A DNA stretch of 64,000 nucleotides from an uncultured Thermoanaerobaculia bacterium (GTDB lineage: Bacteria > Acidobacteriota > Thermoanaerobaculia > Multivoradales > Multivoraceae): the NCBI GenBank assembly GCA_951813015.1, contig CATOTG010000004.1:62001-126000 (forward strand), in the 5' to 3' direction. Position numbers and translations under genes: made by a program. Of the stretch, positions 50,801 to 58,979 are shown piece after piece. Below the pieces are notes generated by a model. The model ran no database searches, had not been told where the DNA came from, and saw nothing but the letters and a program-made list of their open reading frames with translations. How positions within the stretch are numbered: position 1 is the first letter of the stretch; each line of letters begins with the position of its first letter.

Positions 50801-51225
50801 TAGGGGAGCGCATAGACGCCGTCCTTGTAGACGCGCTGGTTGATGAAATCGCCATCCTTGTAGTAGCGGCGGAAGAACCGGTAGAGGTGGTCGTAGACGT
50901 CCGTTTCGATGGCGTGAAGGTCGTCCGCTTCGTCGAGCCTGGCTCGGAGCTTGCGGACCGTCTCGGCGGCTTCGGGCGCGACGCCGAGCGCCTTTGCCTG
51001 TTGCTCCGCCTCCCGGAGTTCCTGCTTCGTCCGGTCGCGGTCCGCCGAGCCGTACTCGCGCAGGGCCTCTCGTACCTTCGTCTTGAGGTCCTCTTCAAGG
51101 AACCGCGTCACCTCCGCGCTCCGGGCGTGCATGATCCGGTAGAACCCGAAGTCGAGTTCCGGCTTGTCGAGTTGGAAGAGCTCCTTGAGGAGCTTGACGA
51201 GCTTGTCGAAGCGGGAGGTCATCAT
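47883..51225 (-). CDS. Type III-like DNA methyltransferase (Mod), out of frame at an 18-base G/C tract
   Basis: The expected length is about 1110 residues. The N-terminal domain starts [20 protein letters not shown] at ATG 51222 or 51225 and includes [20 protein letters not shown]. Motif IV is DPPYNT, in the segment starting [20 protein letters not shown] (about 49660). Motif [18 protein letters not shown] lies later (about 48810), so it is the beta-class order of Type III Mod. The conserved C-terminus [18 protein letters not shown] through [13 protein letters not shown] follows a poly-C (coding) tract. As read, C18 puts that domain out of frame. A second break near 50570 (GAAGAAACCGCCCAAACG) also splits the N-terminal part. 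N6-adenine modification is the family's known activity. Confidence 0.85.
48514..48531. repeat. 18-base G homopolymer inside mod; candidate phase-variation tract
   Basis: G18 on the plus strand is C18 in the mod reading direction and encodes a proline run. From the upstream frame, C16 or C19 continues into the conserved domain ([16 protein letters not shown]). C18, as here, gives RKSLKMQ and about 96 foreign residues to a stop at 48224. C17 reads G-N-L then TGA. No other homopolymer of this size occurs in the window. Observed length depends on sequencing accuracy. Confidence 0.8.
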
Positions 51226-51266
51226 GGCGCTGCTTGCTGGTCGGAGTGCGCGGAGGGCTGATGCGC

Positions 51267-52042
51267 TCAGCCGAGGAGGGCCTTGTTGATGAACGTTTCG
51301 ATTCGTTCGCGGTTGGCGCCCAGATTCGAGTACTGTCTGTCGCAGACATCGGTGAAGCGAGCCAGAACCTTGCGGCCGATCTTCTCCTGATCCTCGAACA
51401 CGCCGAGAGTACGGAACTGCGCTCCCCGCTTCTCGAAGTGGTGGATGGCGATCGTGGCGGCGTTCGTCCGATTGTCGTTCGTCAGCCCGTAGATGAACAG
51501 CGGCTTGTCGATTCCGTTCACGCGGCAATCGACGGCGTAGTTTCCCTGGGGATCCGCCTCGGGATCGCGCCAGTCGAAGACTCTTCGCTCGGCCGGTATG
51601 CACTCCTTCAGGAATCCTCGCAAGTCGTCCTTGAAGGTGGTGAGCACGCGCTCGCGAGACAGGTAGTTCACGTCGAAGACGCGGAGAATCGCCTGGACGA
51701 AGGAGAAGAGTGCATCTCCGAAGCGCGCATCGGCACAGGCATGACGAGCTCTCCGTCGTGATCCTCGACTCCAAACATGTCCAGCGCGTTCGAGATCAGT
51801 TTCTGGCGCGTACCGCGATGAAGGTCGGCCGTGTCGCTGTCGTATGACAGGCGCATGAACGTGTGGGCCTCGTCGGTCAGTTGCCACCCGGAGCCCTGTT
51901 GCTTCAGCACGATGACGAGGCCGTCCCCGTCGTCGAACTCGAAGGGCGTGACGACCCGGTACCGGTTGATGCCCTCCGGCATGACGTCGATCTGGCGGCA
52001 GACCTTCCGCCGGAACTCGTCGCCGATCCGCTCGCCGTTCAT
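51267..52042 (-). CDS. DUF1828/DUF1829-like protein, frameshifted as read
   Basis: The expected length is about 258 residues. The N-terminal half (FEFDDGDGLVIVLKQQGSGW, QLTDEAHTFMRLSYDSDTAD, GTRQKLISNALDMFGVED) matches DUF1828. The C-terminal half, one base out of frame near 51742 (FGDALFSFVQAILRVFDV; LSRERVLTTFKDDLRGFL; DCRVNGIDKPLFIYGL; ARFTDVCDRQYSNLG), matches DUF1829. The ATG overlaps the preceding stop as ATGA. It lies 41 nt upstream of mod. Family function is unknown; position suggests a defence-associated role. Confidence 0.7.
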
Positions 52043-52527
52043 GGTCGTTCCTCCGGGAAGAGCCTGGCCTGGAAATTGAGGCGCGGGGCAATTGCCAGCT
52101 TGGCCTCCGCTATCAAGCAGCGCAGGGCGCCCTCGTAGTCTCCGTACGTCGTCGCGGATTCCGCGTACGCGTCTTCGCGACGGCCCGAGCGTTGGTAGCG
52201 TTCCGTGGCTGTGTGGATGTGGAAGCCGGTGACGGTCGTTCCCTCGATTCGGTTCCGGTGGATGTGGCTTCTGCCGTTGTACCGTCGAAGCCGAAACCAG
52301 CGGTTCGATCGGGGCACGCGAACGGCCAGGATGACCGAGAAGTCCAGGGCGTTGGCGCGACTTCGCCGGAGTACCACCCTGAACTCGTTGCCGTCGTCGC
52401 CACAAGACAGAGCGGTCGCACGGGCGTGCATCCCCGTGTCGCGCAGGCGGGGCAGGTCGGTGCGGTCGCCGACCGGCGCCTTCGGAGTGTGGATGAGGTC
52501 GTCAATCTCCTCATCAGTGTACGTCAC
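52039..52527 (-). CDS. DUF6978-like protein, first gene of the R-M operon
   Basis: This protein has 162 residues from GTG 52527 (or the adjacent GTG 52530). It opens TYTDEEIDDLIHTPKAPVGD, with EFRVVLRRSRANALDFSVIL, WFRLRRYNGRSHIHRN and FHIHTATERYQRSGRREDAY as its most conserved-looking parts. I recall DUF6978 proteins with a similar H-T-A-T-E-R-Y motif next to DUF1828 genes, but this is memory rather than a search. It overlaps the DUF1828 gene by ATGA. No enzyme motif is obvious. Confidence 0.5.
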   Translation of the reverse strand: MTYTDEEIDDLIHTPKAPVGDRTDLPRLRDTGMHARATALSCGDDGNEFRVVLRRSRANALDFSVILAVRVPRSNRWFRLRRYNGRSHIHRNRIEGTTVTGFHIHTATERYQRSGRREDAYAESATTYGDYEGALRCLIAEAKLAIAPRLNFQARLFPEERP

Positions 52528-52740
52528 CACTCTAGTACGTCCCAACCACCGCGACGCGCGAGTGTACTTGAGCCGCGGGCAAGCTGCGCTGTCGCGCAGG
52601 GAACAGGCGGCGGGCTTCTTGGCGGCGGCTGGTCCACGGGAGTCTGGCGCGCTGCCCAGCGGGGAGGTCTCCTCAACCACGAGGAGCGATACCGGGGTCT
52701 TAGGGGCTCGCCACACCGCGCAACCGGAGTTCGCCCGGAG

Positions 52741-53034
52741 CTATCGCCGAGAGCCTCGAGGCGCCGGAAGCTGCGGGATGTACTTCCGGGCGCAGTCGGC
52801 ATCGATACCCAGGACGTCCACGAGTTGCTCGACCTTGCCCGTCCAAAGCTCGTAGAGCTGGCCGCGGCCGGGTCCCTTCGGCAGCCAGGGATAGGTCTTT
52901 CCCCGGTATGTCACTCGCCAGTGGTGCGTTCGCAGCGTTCGCTCGTGGCCGGGAGCGCAGCGATCCAGCATCTTCCAGACGCGATTGATTCGAACGGCGC
53001 CCCTGGTGCTCAGGCCCTGCTCCTCGGCACTCAG
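52741..53034 (-). CDS. HicA-like small protein starting at a CTG overlapping the HicB-like stop
   Basis: This 97-residue frame ends at 52741. It contains INRVWKMLDRCAPGHERTLR, THHWRVTYRGKTYPWLPKG and GKVEQLVDVLGIDADCARKY, a pattern like HicA (a short dsRBD-like mRNA-targeting toxin) with His-His near the middle. The only start overlapping the previous gene is CTG 53034, giving CTGA; a start further in cannot be excluded. It is read after the HicB-like gene, the reverse of the usual hicA-hicB order. Confidence 0.5.
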   Translation of the reverse strand: MSAEEQGLSTRGAVRINRVWKMLDRCAPGHERTLRTHHWRVTYRGKTYPWLPKGPGRGQLYELWTGKVEQLVDVLGIDADCARKYIPQLPAPRGSRR

Positions 53035-53504
53035 GCCGCCAGTGCCGCCGGCGCCTGGACCTGCGGAGCGGGGTTGGCCGCTGGCGTCGCTTCGTCGAGA
53101 AGCTCCACTTCGATACCGAGTTCGGGATCGCGCCGCTCGATGCGCAGGCCGAGTTCCGCGCCGATCTCGCCGCGCCGGGCCCGGGCTCGGGCGTCGTTCC
53201 ATCGCGCCTCGGTGCGGCTTCCGGCGGTGGCGAACAGCTCCTGCGCCTGGCGACGGAAGTCGTCGAACGCGCATTGTTCGGCGGCAATATCGACCAGCAC
53301 GAGCCGGAGGTCCTCAACGAGCTTGGCGTAGGCTTCGTTCAGCGTCGGGGCGTGCACCGCTGCGCCGCCCGGGTTGACGCCGTACAACTCGAAGTCGGCT
53401 TCGGTCCTCGCCGCGAGGAGCCGACCGCGAACGCGGACGAGGGCGACGTAGCCTTCGCCGAAGACCGGCCCGCCGGTTTCGAAGAACAGGGCGTACTCCG
53501 TCAT
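53031..53504 (-). CDS. HicB-like protein, partner of the HicA-like gene
   Basis: This 157-residue protein starts at ATG 53504 with GAAGGAG upstream. Blocks: MTEYALFFETGGPVFGEGYV, GVNPGGAAVHAPTLNEAYAK, FRRQAQELFATAG, LGLRIERRDPELGIEVELLD. The TLNEAY helix is HicB-like. The first 40 residues and the ERRDPELGIEVEL block match its paralogue at 37854-38333. An antitoxin role is inference from the overlap with the HicA-like gene. The tail (NPAPQVQAPAALAA) is low-complexity. Confidence 0.6.
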   Translation of the reverse strand: MTEYALFFETGGPVFGEGYVALVRVRGRLLAARTEADFELYGVNPGGAAVHAPTLNEAYAKLVEDLRLVLVDIAAEQCAFDDFRRQAQELFATAGSRTEARWNDARARARRGEIGAELGLRIERRDPELGIEVELLDEATPAANPAPQVQAPAALAA

Positions 53505-53804
53505 GTGTTGGCTCCTTCTTGCAGCGCGACAGGCCGCACTGTCGCGTGGCTGGGTTGCCGGGATCGCCCGCGATGCGGCAGACGCGGAAGCAGACTATAC
53601 GCCTACCCGGCACAACTCCGGTACGGATCGGGATCGACTCGCACGACGGGCCCTGTTCACGGTCGCTTCAGAACTGGAAGACACTCTGCGGGGACGGCGC
53701 GGAGCAGGTCCTGGAGATCCTCTGGCGTCACCTGCCGACGGGCGAGCGCCGGCACGACCCGGAGCTCTTGACCCGCACACGGAGCGGTTCCTGGTTCAAG
53801 CGGA

Positions 53805-53863
53805 CATGCATCCCGCCCGGCATCCTGCCAGTTGCTCCTCGGTTGCCCTTGTTCCCCGGATTG
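53805..53863 (+). repeat. Dispersed repeat lacking the double hairpin, site D
   Basis: catgcatcccgcccggcatc (53805-53824) and gctcctcggttgcccttgtt (53834-53853) match the two flanks of site B. Between them there are only about nine bases where site B has about 72. Thus this copy looks like the flanks without the twin-hairpin module. The surrounding 53505-54046 holds no gene I can support; QVTPEDLQDLLRAVPAECLP (minus) is an isolated protein-like stretch at about 53680-53740. Confidence 0.6.
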
Positions 53864-54046
53864 GCCGAAGCCGGTGGCCTGGAGCAATGACTTGAAGGGG
53901 CCGGCATCTGACAGCGCCGCCCGCGTGGACGCCGTACACGGCCCGCGCGCCACGTGTCGTTGATCCCGGTTGCGGCGACGGCAACTCTTGAGCATGGGCG
54001 GCGGCCGGGAGGCGACGTGGTTGTTGACCGTCCTCGTCAAGGCGGA

Positions 54047-55218
54047 CTATGGCTGAGCGAGGCTCCGATACCGCCAGAGGCCCGTCGCGGTCATGCTGTA
54101 GACGAACAGCAGGACAGACGCCGCCATGCCCGGAACCAGGCCTGCGAGCGGTCCGTACTCCGCGACGATCTTGCCCAGGATGACGGCGCCGATCAACGGC
54201 GCGCCGAGCAGGCCGAGGCCGAAGACGGACATGACGCGACCGCGGGTCTGCGGTTCGGCGGCTTCCTGGACGATGGCGCGGGCCAGGGTGGTCGTGACGC
54301 CCATGTTGAAACCCCAGGCGATCACCGCGGTGACGACCAGCCACCAGGCCGGTTCGATCCAGATCAGGAACAGGACGACGACTCGGGAGAGCTGGAAGAG
54401 GATGAACCAGCGCCCGGGCCGTGCCAGCGGCATGAAGCGGAACATGATCAGGTTCGAGACGCCTGCGCCGGCGAAGAAGACGATCATCAGCCAGGACAGG
54501 AGTGCCGTGTCGCCGTCGTACACCTGGAACACGATGAAGGGAAACGCGGTCAGAAAGCCGCCGGCGTTGAAGATGGCGGAGACGAAGTTCACGATCATCC
54601 CGTCGAAGACCGCTCGCTGGCGATGGGAGGCGCGGAAGCCCTCAAGAATGCGGCGCCAGGCGGGTTGGCCGGGTTCGGCATCGTGCGCCGCGTGCGATCC
54701 GATCCGGCGGATCCACAGGGCGGCGGCAGCGAGACACAGGCTCTGCGCCAGCAGAACCGGGCGCAGACCGGTCCGGTCGAGCTGACCGGCCGCGGCGAGA
54801 CCGACGATGTAGGTGAACATGTTGATCGCTGTCGCTGCGGTCACGGCCCGCTGCAGCTGTCGTCCCGCGATCCGGCTCAGTACGGCCTGCTGGGCCGGTC
54901 CCGAGAACGACATGGCGGCGCTGACGCCCAGGCCCCAGGCGGTGACCGTCCAGACGTTGAACTCGCCGAGCTCGAGCGCCAGCACGAGACCGAGGGGGAC
55001 GATCGCCGCGGCGCCGAAGACGCGGGTCAGCACGGCGCGGGCGTCCGTGCGGTCGGCGCTGGCGCCGCCCCAGAGCATGATGATGACGCCGGAAGGCCGA
55101 CCGCCGCCTGCAGCGGCCCCACACGGTCGGCGGAAAGGGCGAGGACGCCGATCAGCAGCGCGGGGAGCAGGAGCTGCTGCATGGCGAAGCCGGAACTGGA
55201 GCAGGCCAGCGACCCCAT
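54047..55218 (-). CDS. Major facilitator superfamily transporter, frameshifted near the N-terminus
   Basis: A first helix MGSLACSSSGFAMQQLLLPA (ATG 55218) shifts frame near 55088 (VGLPGVIIMLWGGASADRTD expected), then 343 residues run intact to 54047. The DRTDAR motif matches the MFS loop 2-3 signature. About eleven to twelve helices follow, with the repeat-half signature TRGRVMSVFGLGLLGAPLIG. Homologues usually have a few residues before this first helix, so the start may be further upstream. Substrate unknown. Confidence 0.8.
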
Positions 55219-55276
55219 GTACGCTGGGAGCCCCGGGCGCCGCGATGAGCGGCCGCCCGAAGTGGCGGGAGAGACG

Positions 55277-56155
55277 ATGACGCGGACCTCGCTTGCGGAG
55301 AATTGGCTTCTGAACGTGCGAAGGCTACACGCGCGTCTCGGGCGCGGTTCGGTTCGGGCTCGGCCGGGGCTTGCGCGGAAGGGCGGCGGAGACCGTCGGG
55401 GCGCGGGTCGACGAGGGCGGGTTCCGGGCTGGCGGCTTGGCCTCGCGGCGGCCGCGGCCGCGGTGTTGGGCTTCGTCGGCTCGACGGCGCCGGCCCAGGA
55501 GCGGGTCGACTTCACGGAGCTTCGGCGGCGCATGGTGCGCGACACGGTTTCCGAGCCCCGCGATGGTCGGCCGCCGGTGCTCGACGTCCGCGTGATCGAT
55601 GCGATGGGCAAGGTGGAGCGCCACCTGTTCGTACCGGAGGAGATCCGCGAGTGGGCGTACCGGGACTCGCCGCTTCGGATCGGCTGGCAGCAGACGATTT
55701 CCCAGCCCTACATCGTGGCGCTGATGACCGAACTCGCGGCGCCGTCCCCGGAGGACAGGGTGCTCGAGATCGGCACCGGCTCGGGCTACCAGGCCGCCGT
55801 GCTTGCCGAGATCGTCGATCACGTCTACACGATCGAGATCGTTGAGCCCCTTGGGCTGCGGGCGGCTGCGGCGCTCGATGCGGCCGGGTACGGGAACGTG
55901 ACGACCCGGATCGGCGACGGCTACGTCGGTTGGCCCGAACAGGCGCCGTTCGACGCAATCGTGGTCACCGCCGCGCCGGACCACGTGCCCGAGCCGCTGA
56001 TCGACCAGTTGGCGACGGGCGGTCGGTTGGTGCTGCCGGTGGGCCCGGTGGGCGGCCGTCAGGAGCTCCAGGTGCTGGAGAAACAGGCCGACGGCGAGGT
56101 GGAGCGGACCCGGGTGATTCCGGTGCGGTTCGTCCCGCTGACGCGGAAGCGCTAG
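55277..56155 (+). CDS. pcm: Periplasmic protein-L-isoaspartate O-methyltransferase
   Basis: The protein has 292 residues from ATG 55277 (GGGAGAGACG upstream). It has a basic N-terminus of about 50 residues and a hydrophobic stretch LGLAAAAAAVLGFVGSTAPA that looks like an export signal. The enzyme part has IREWAYRDSPLRIGWQQTIS followed by QPYIVALMTEL, the SAM motif VLEIGTGSGYQAAVLAEI and the C-terminal DHVPEPLIDQLATGGRLVLP. PCMT repairs isoaspartyl residues; secreted versions are known in Gram-negative bacteria. The long n-region could mean a later true start. Confidence 0.85.
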   Translation: MTRTSLAENWLLNVRRLHARLGRGSVRARPGLARKGGGDRRGAGRRGRVPGWRLGLAAAAAAVLGFVGSTAPAQERVDFTELRRRMVRDTVSEPRDGRPPVLDVRVIDAMGKVERHLFVPEEIREWAYRDSPLRIGWQQTISQPYIVALMTELAAPSPEDRVLEIGTGSGYQAAVLAEIVDHVYTIEIVEPLGLRAAAALDAAGYGNVTTRIGDGYVGWPEQAPFDAIVVTAAPDHVPEPLIDQLATGGRLVLPVGPVGGRQELQVLEKQADGEVERTRVIPVRFVPLTRKR

Positions 56156-56168
56156 CGCTAGCAGCCCG

Positions 56169-56831
56169 CTACAAGGGCACTTCTTCGCCCTGGCCTTCGA
56201 TCACCAGCCCCAGAGTCACGTCGCCGAGGGGCACCGCCAGGGTCGGCTGATCGAGGTCGTTCCGGAACATGCCCGCGGCGCCCAGGTCGTCGTAGTTCTG
56301 AAACAGCGCCATCGTCATCGGGTGAGTACCGCCCTCGATGATCGTGTTGCTCGCTTCGACCAGGGGTTCCTGCTCGGGCACGCCGTAGGGATCGAAGTTG
56401 TCGAGCGCTACGGGAATGAGCAGCAGGAAGTCGCGGAACCAGGTCTGACCGGTGTGATCGCCGTCGGCCGGCTGTACCGCGTAGCGGAGCGTGTAGGTGC
56501 CCGGCGGCACGATCTGGGCCTTGTACGTGCTCCAGGAACCGGTCGTCCGCACGACCCCGACCAGACCGCCTGGCGGCAGAGTGGGGTACTCCACGCCGAG
56601 TTCCCCGGAAGGGTCCTGCATCGGCAGAGCCGGCGGAAACCAGAACTCGACCGGCTCGCCTGCGTCCCGGACCACCCGGTAGCCGGCTGGATCGAGCAGT
56701 GGCGAGAGCCAGTCCGGGAGATCGGGCGGCAGGCCGTCCGTGCGCTCCATCGTCGGCTCGGCGCCGAGGGGCGCCGCGAGCAGGAGCGTTGCCAGGAGCG
56801 GGCCGATCAGTTGCGGGCCGTCTGCCCGCAC
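56169..56831 (-). CDS. Secreted protein, unknown function, linked to the cytochrome gene
   Basis: The protein has 220 residues from GTG 56831 with AGGAG upstream. The signal peptide is RADGPQLIGPLLATLLLAAP, then LGAEP. The mature part contains YRVVRDAGEPVEFWFPPALP, then LPPGGLVGVVRTTGSWSTYK and IVPPGTYTLRYAVQPADGDH, predicted mostly beta. It starts 11 nt after the cytochrome gene stop, so it is cotranscribed. I recognise no family; a role in the periplasm with the cytochrome is inference. Confidence 0.65.
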   Translation of the reverse strand: MRADGPQLIGPLLATLLLAAPLGAEPTMERTDGLPPDLPDWLSPLLDPAGYRVVRDAGEPVEFWFPPALPMQDPSGELGVEYPTLPPGGLVGVVRTTGSWSTYKAQIVPPGTYTLRYAVQPADGDHTGQTWFRDFLLLIPVALDNFDPYGVPEQEPLVEASNTIIEGGTHPMTMALFQNYDDLGAAGMFRNDLDQPTLAVPLGDVTLGLVIEGQGEEVPL

Positions 56832-56842
56832 GACGGCGCTCC

Positions 56843-57973
56843 TCACTCGAAGTTGATCAGGTAGTAGCGGAAGTCCTCGGGATCCACCTCGTCCAGCATC
56901 AGGAGGTACTGGACCAGCGGCTCGACATCGGCCTCCGAGATCCGGATCTCGCCGAAGAGCGGGTCGACGCCCTCCTGTTCGGCCCGGGCCGCCTCGGCCA
57001 GCTCCATGTGCCCCTGGAGCACTTCCTCGATCGTCGCGGCGCTGCCGTCGTGGAGGTACGGGTCGGTGCGCGGCAGGTTCCTGAGCGGAGGCGTCTTGAA
57101 GTTGCCGCTGCCGATGCCGTGAAGCGAGTAGTCGCTGAACGTGGGCGGCACGTGGCAGCGGACGCAGTTTCCCACCGACTCCAGGTCGAACACGCGGAAG
57201 AACGTCTTGAAGCCTTCGTAGGCCGTCTCGGTGAACCCCTCCGGCCGTCGGATCAGATTCCGCCCTTCCTGGTTGAAGATCCGGCTCTCGATGCTCGCCG
57301 CGTAGTTCAACATGTCTTCGTCGGCGTTCGGTTCCTTGCGGAAGCGGTTCTGCTCGGTGAACGCGTCCCAGCGCGAGGTCATCGAGAAGTCGATCGTGCG
57401 CGTGTAGTCGGCCAGGGCGCGGGCGGCCGCCGCGGCGACTTCCTCCCGCTCGAGCGACTCCAGATCGAGGCCGTAGACCTCCTGGAACTGCTCGAGGTAG
57501 GGCACGCCAGAGATCGCGTTGTGGCCCTCGTCGAGCAGTACGTAGGCCGCGTTGTCGATCGCCTCGGCGCGGGCGCCGGGCTTCCAGCCGTACTGCTTGC
57601 CGATCAACTTCTCGAGGATCATGTCCTCCATCGAGTCCCAGGCGCCGTCCCAGCCGAACACGTCCGCCCGGAAGACGCCGGCCAGCGTCTGGGCGTTGCG
57701 ATCGGTCGTTTCGCGCCCCGCGGTCAGGCTGGTCGGCGTGTGGTCGGCGTAGAAGCGCTCCCCCTTGCCTGCCACCGATTCGCCGAGGCCGTGGCACACC
57801 GAGCAGGCGATCGCGTAGTCGGTGCCCTGGTTGTTGAACAGAAGTTCGGCGAACAGATCGGTACCGAGCTGGTCGAGTCCTTCCGGCGGGTCCTGCGCGG
57901 CTGCGCTTGCCCCGAACAGGAGTGCCAGTACGATCGGCGGAGCTGCCGAACAGGCCACTTTGGTTCCCTTCAT
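56843..57973 (-). CDS. Di-heme cytochrome c peroxidase-family protein
   Basis: This 376-residue periplasmic protein starts at ATG 57973. The signal peptide (MKGTKVACSAAPPIVLALLF, GASAAAQ) precedes heme motif CSVCH (57-61), then CVRCH (270-274). MauG/CcpA-family order and spacing are right. The pattern DPYLHDGSAATIEEVLQGHM near the C-terminus is typical. It may reduce hydrogen peroxide or modify a partner; the downstream secreted protein is a candidate. ATG 57973 is preferred over the earlier start at 58039, which would put residues before the signal peptide. Confidence 0.87.
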   Translation of the reverse strand: MKGTKVACSAAPPIVLALLFGASAAAQDPPEGLDQLGTDLFAELLFNNQGTDYAIACSVCHGLGESVAGKGERFYADHTPTSLTAGRETTDRNAQTLAGVFRADVFGWDGAWDSMEDMILEKLIGKQYGWKPGARAEAIDNAAYVLLDEGHNAISGVPYLEQFQEVYGLDLESLEREEVAAAAARALADYTRTIDFSMTSRWDAFTEQNRFRKEPNADEDMLNYAASIESRIFNQEGRNLIRRPEGFTETAYEGFKTFFRVFDLESVGNCVRCHVPPTFSDYSLHGIGSGNFKTPPLRNLPRTDPYLHDGSAATIEEVLQGHMELAEAARAEQEGVDPLFGEIRISEADVEPLVQYLLMLDEVDPEDFRYYLINFE

Positions 57974-58048
57974 GATCGTCCTCCGGTTGCCGGTCAGTCC
58001 ATGAGAGGTGGAGAATAGACGATCGACCTGGTGGCACACTATGCCGCC

Positions 58049-58795
58049 ATGACGAGCCCCGGTGCGATCCCATGGACGGAACTCGACACGGTCTTCTTCG
58101 ACGCGGGCAACACGTTTCTGTCGATGGACTTCGACCGGGTCGCCGCGGCTGCGGCCGATTTGGGCTTCGGTTTCTCCGGGAGCGAGTTGGAGCGTGCGGA
58201 AGCAGCGGCCCGCCCGGCGATCTCGGCGGCGCTCGCCGAGGGGAGGTCCACCGAGGGCGGCGCCGCTTTTGGTCTCTACCTGGAGGAGATGCTGCGCTAT
58301 CTGCCGTCATCCCGCCGTGACGGGGTCGAACTCGCGTCGGCGACCAGCTCGCTGGCGGATCGGCTCTTCTCGCCCGGCCGGAACGACCTGCTGTGGAACC
58401 GCCGGCTGCCGGGCCGACGGGAAGCGCTGGAGCGCATCCGGGCTCTCGGCTATCGCATGGCCGTGGTCAGCAACTCCGACGGCACGATGCGGCGAACCGT
58501 GTCGCGGCTCGGCCTTGCCCATCTCTTCGACGGCCTGATCGACTCGACCGTCGTCGGTTTCGAGAAGCCCGATCCACGGATCTTCGAAGTCGCGCTCGAG
58601 ACGATCGGCGCCCGGCCGGAGCGTACCGTCCACGTTGGCGACCTCCATGCGGCCGACGTCGTCGGCGCGCGAGCAGCCGGAGTTCACGCCGTTCTGCTCG
58701 ACCCCTGGGCCGACTGGCCGGACGTCGACTGCCCCAGGGTGGCCGACCTGACCGAGCTGGCCGCTCTGCTTCCCGGGCCGGCGGCCACGGGCTGA
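58049..58795 (+). CDS. HAD-superfamily hydrolase with a DxG catalytic variant
   Basis: This 248-residue protein starts at ATG 58049. The first motif is TVFFDAGNTFLSMDF: the nucleophile Asp18 is present, but the usual second Asp (DxD) is Gly20. Motif II Ser in MAVVSNSDGTMRR, motif III Lys in FEKPDPRIFEVAL and motif IV Asp in VHVGDLHAADVVGARAAG are all present. This DxG form occurs in the HDHD3/REG-2-like branch. Substrate unknown. Confidence 0.82.
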   Translation: MTSPGAIPWTELDTVFFDAGNTFLSMDFDRVAAAAADLGFGFSGSELERAEAAARPAISAALAEGRSTEGGAAFGLYLEEMLRYLPSSRRDGVELASATSSLADRLFSPGRNDLLWNRRLPGRREALERIRALGYRMAVVSNSDGTMRRTVSRLGLAHLFDGLIDSTVVGFEKPDPRIFEVALETIGARPERTVHVGDLHAADVVGARAAGVHAVLLDPWADWPDVDCPRVADLTELAALLPGPAATG

Positions 58796-58891
58796 ACGGC
58801 GCCTGGCAGCCCGTCCCCGGAGAAGCGCAACGGAAGCGGGCGCGGCGCCAAGGTCCGGAGGCCGGCGCTTCGCGCCGAATGCCGGCCGGAA

Positions 58892-58962
58892 CCCGAGTGG
58901 CGCGATCCGCGCCCCCCGTGAACCAGTTCGAGCGCCCGTCGTCGGGCGCACGAATGGCAGGC
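58892..58962 (+). repeat. Dispersed twin-hairpin repeat, site C
   Basis: The copy contains gtggcgcgatccgcgcc, ccccgtgaaccagttcg and agcgcccgtcgtcgggcgca. Stems are GTGGCGCG-atc-CGCGCCcCC (one mismatch) and GCGCCCG-tcgt-CGGGCGC. Orientation is that of site A. It separates the HAD gene and the convergent actin-like gene, again in a convergent gap. Confidence 0.7.
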
Positions 58963-58979
58963 CGGCGCACCCGGGCCGC

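Noticed and set aside
53954-55276. The plus-strand frame continuing upstream of pcm across the MFS gene
   Set aside because: It is antisense to clear membrane helices; the pcm start at 55277 has its own ribosome-binding site.
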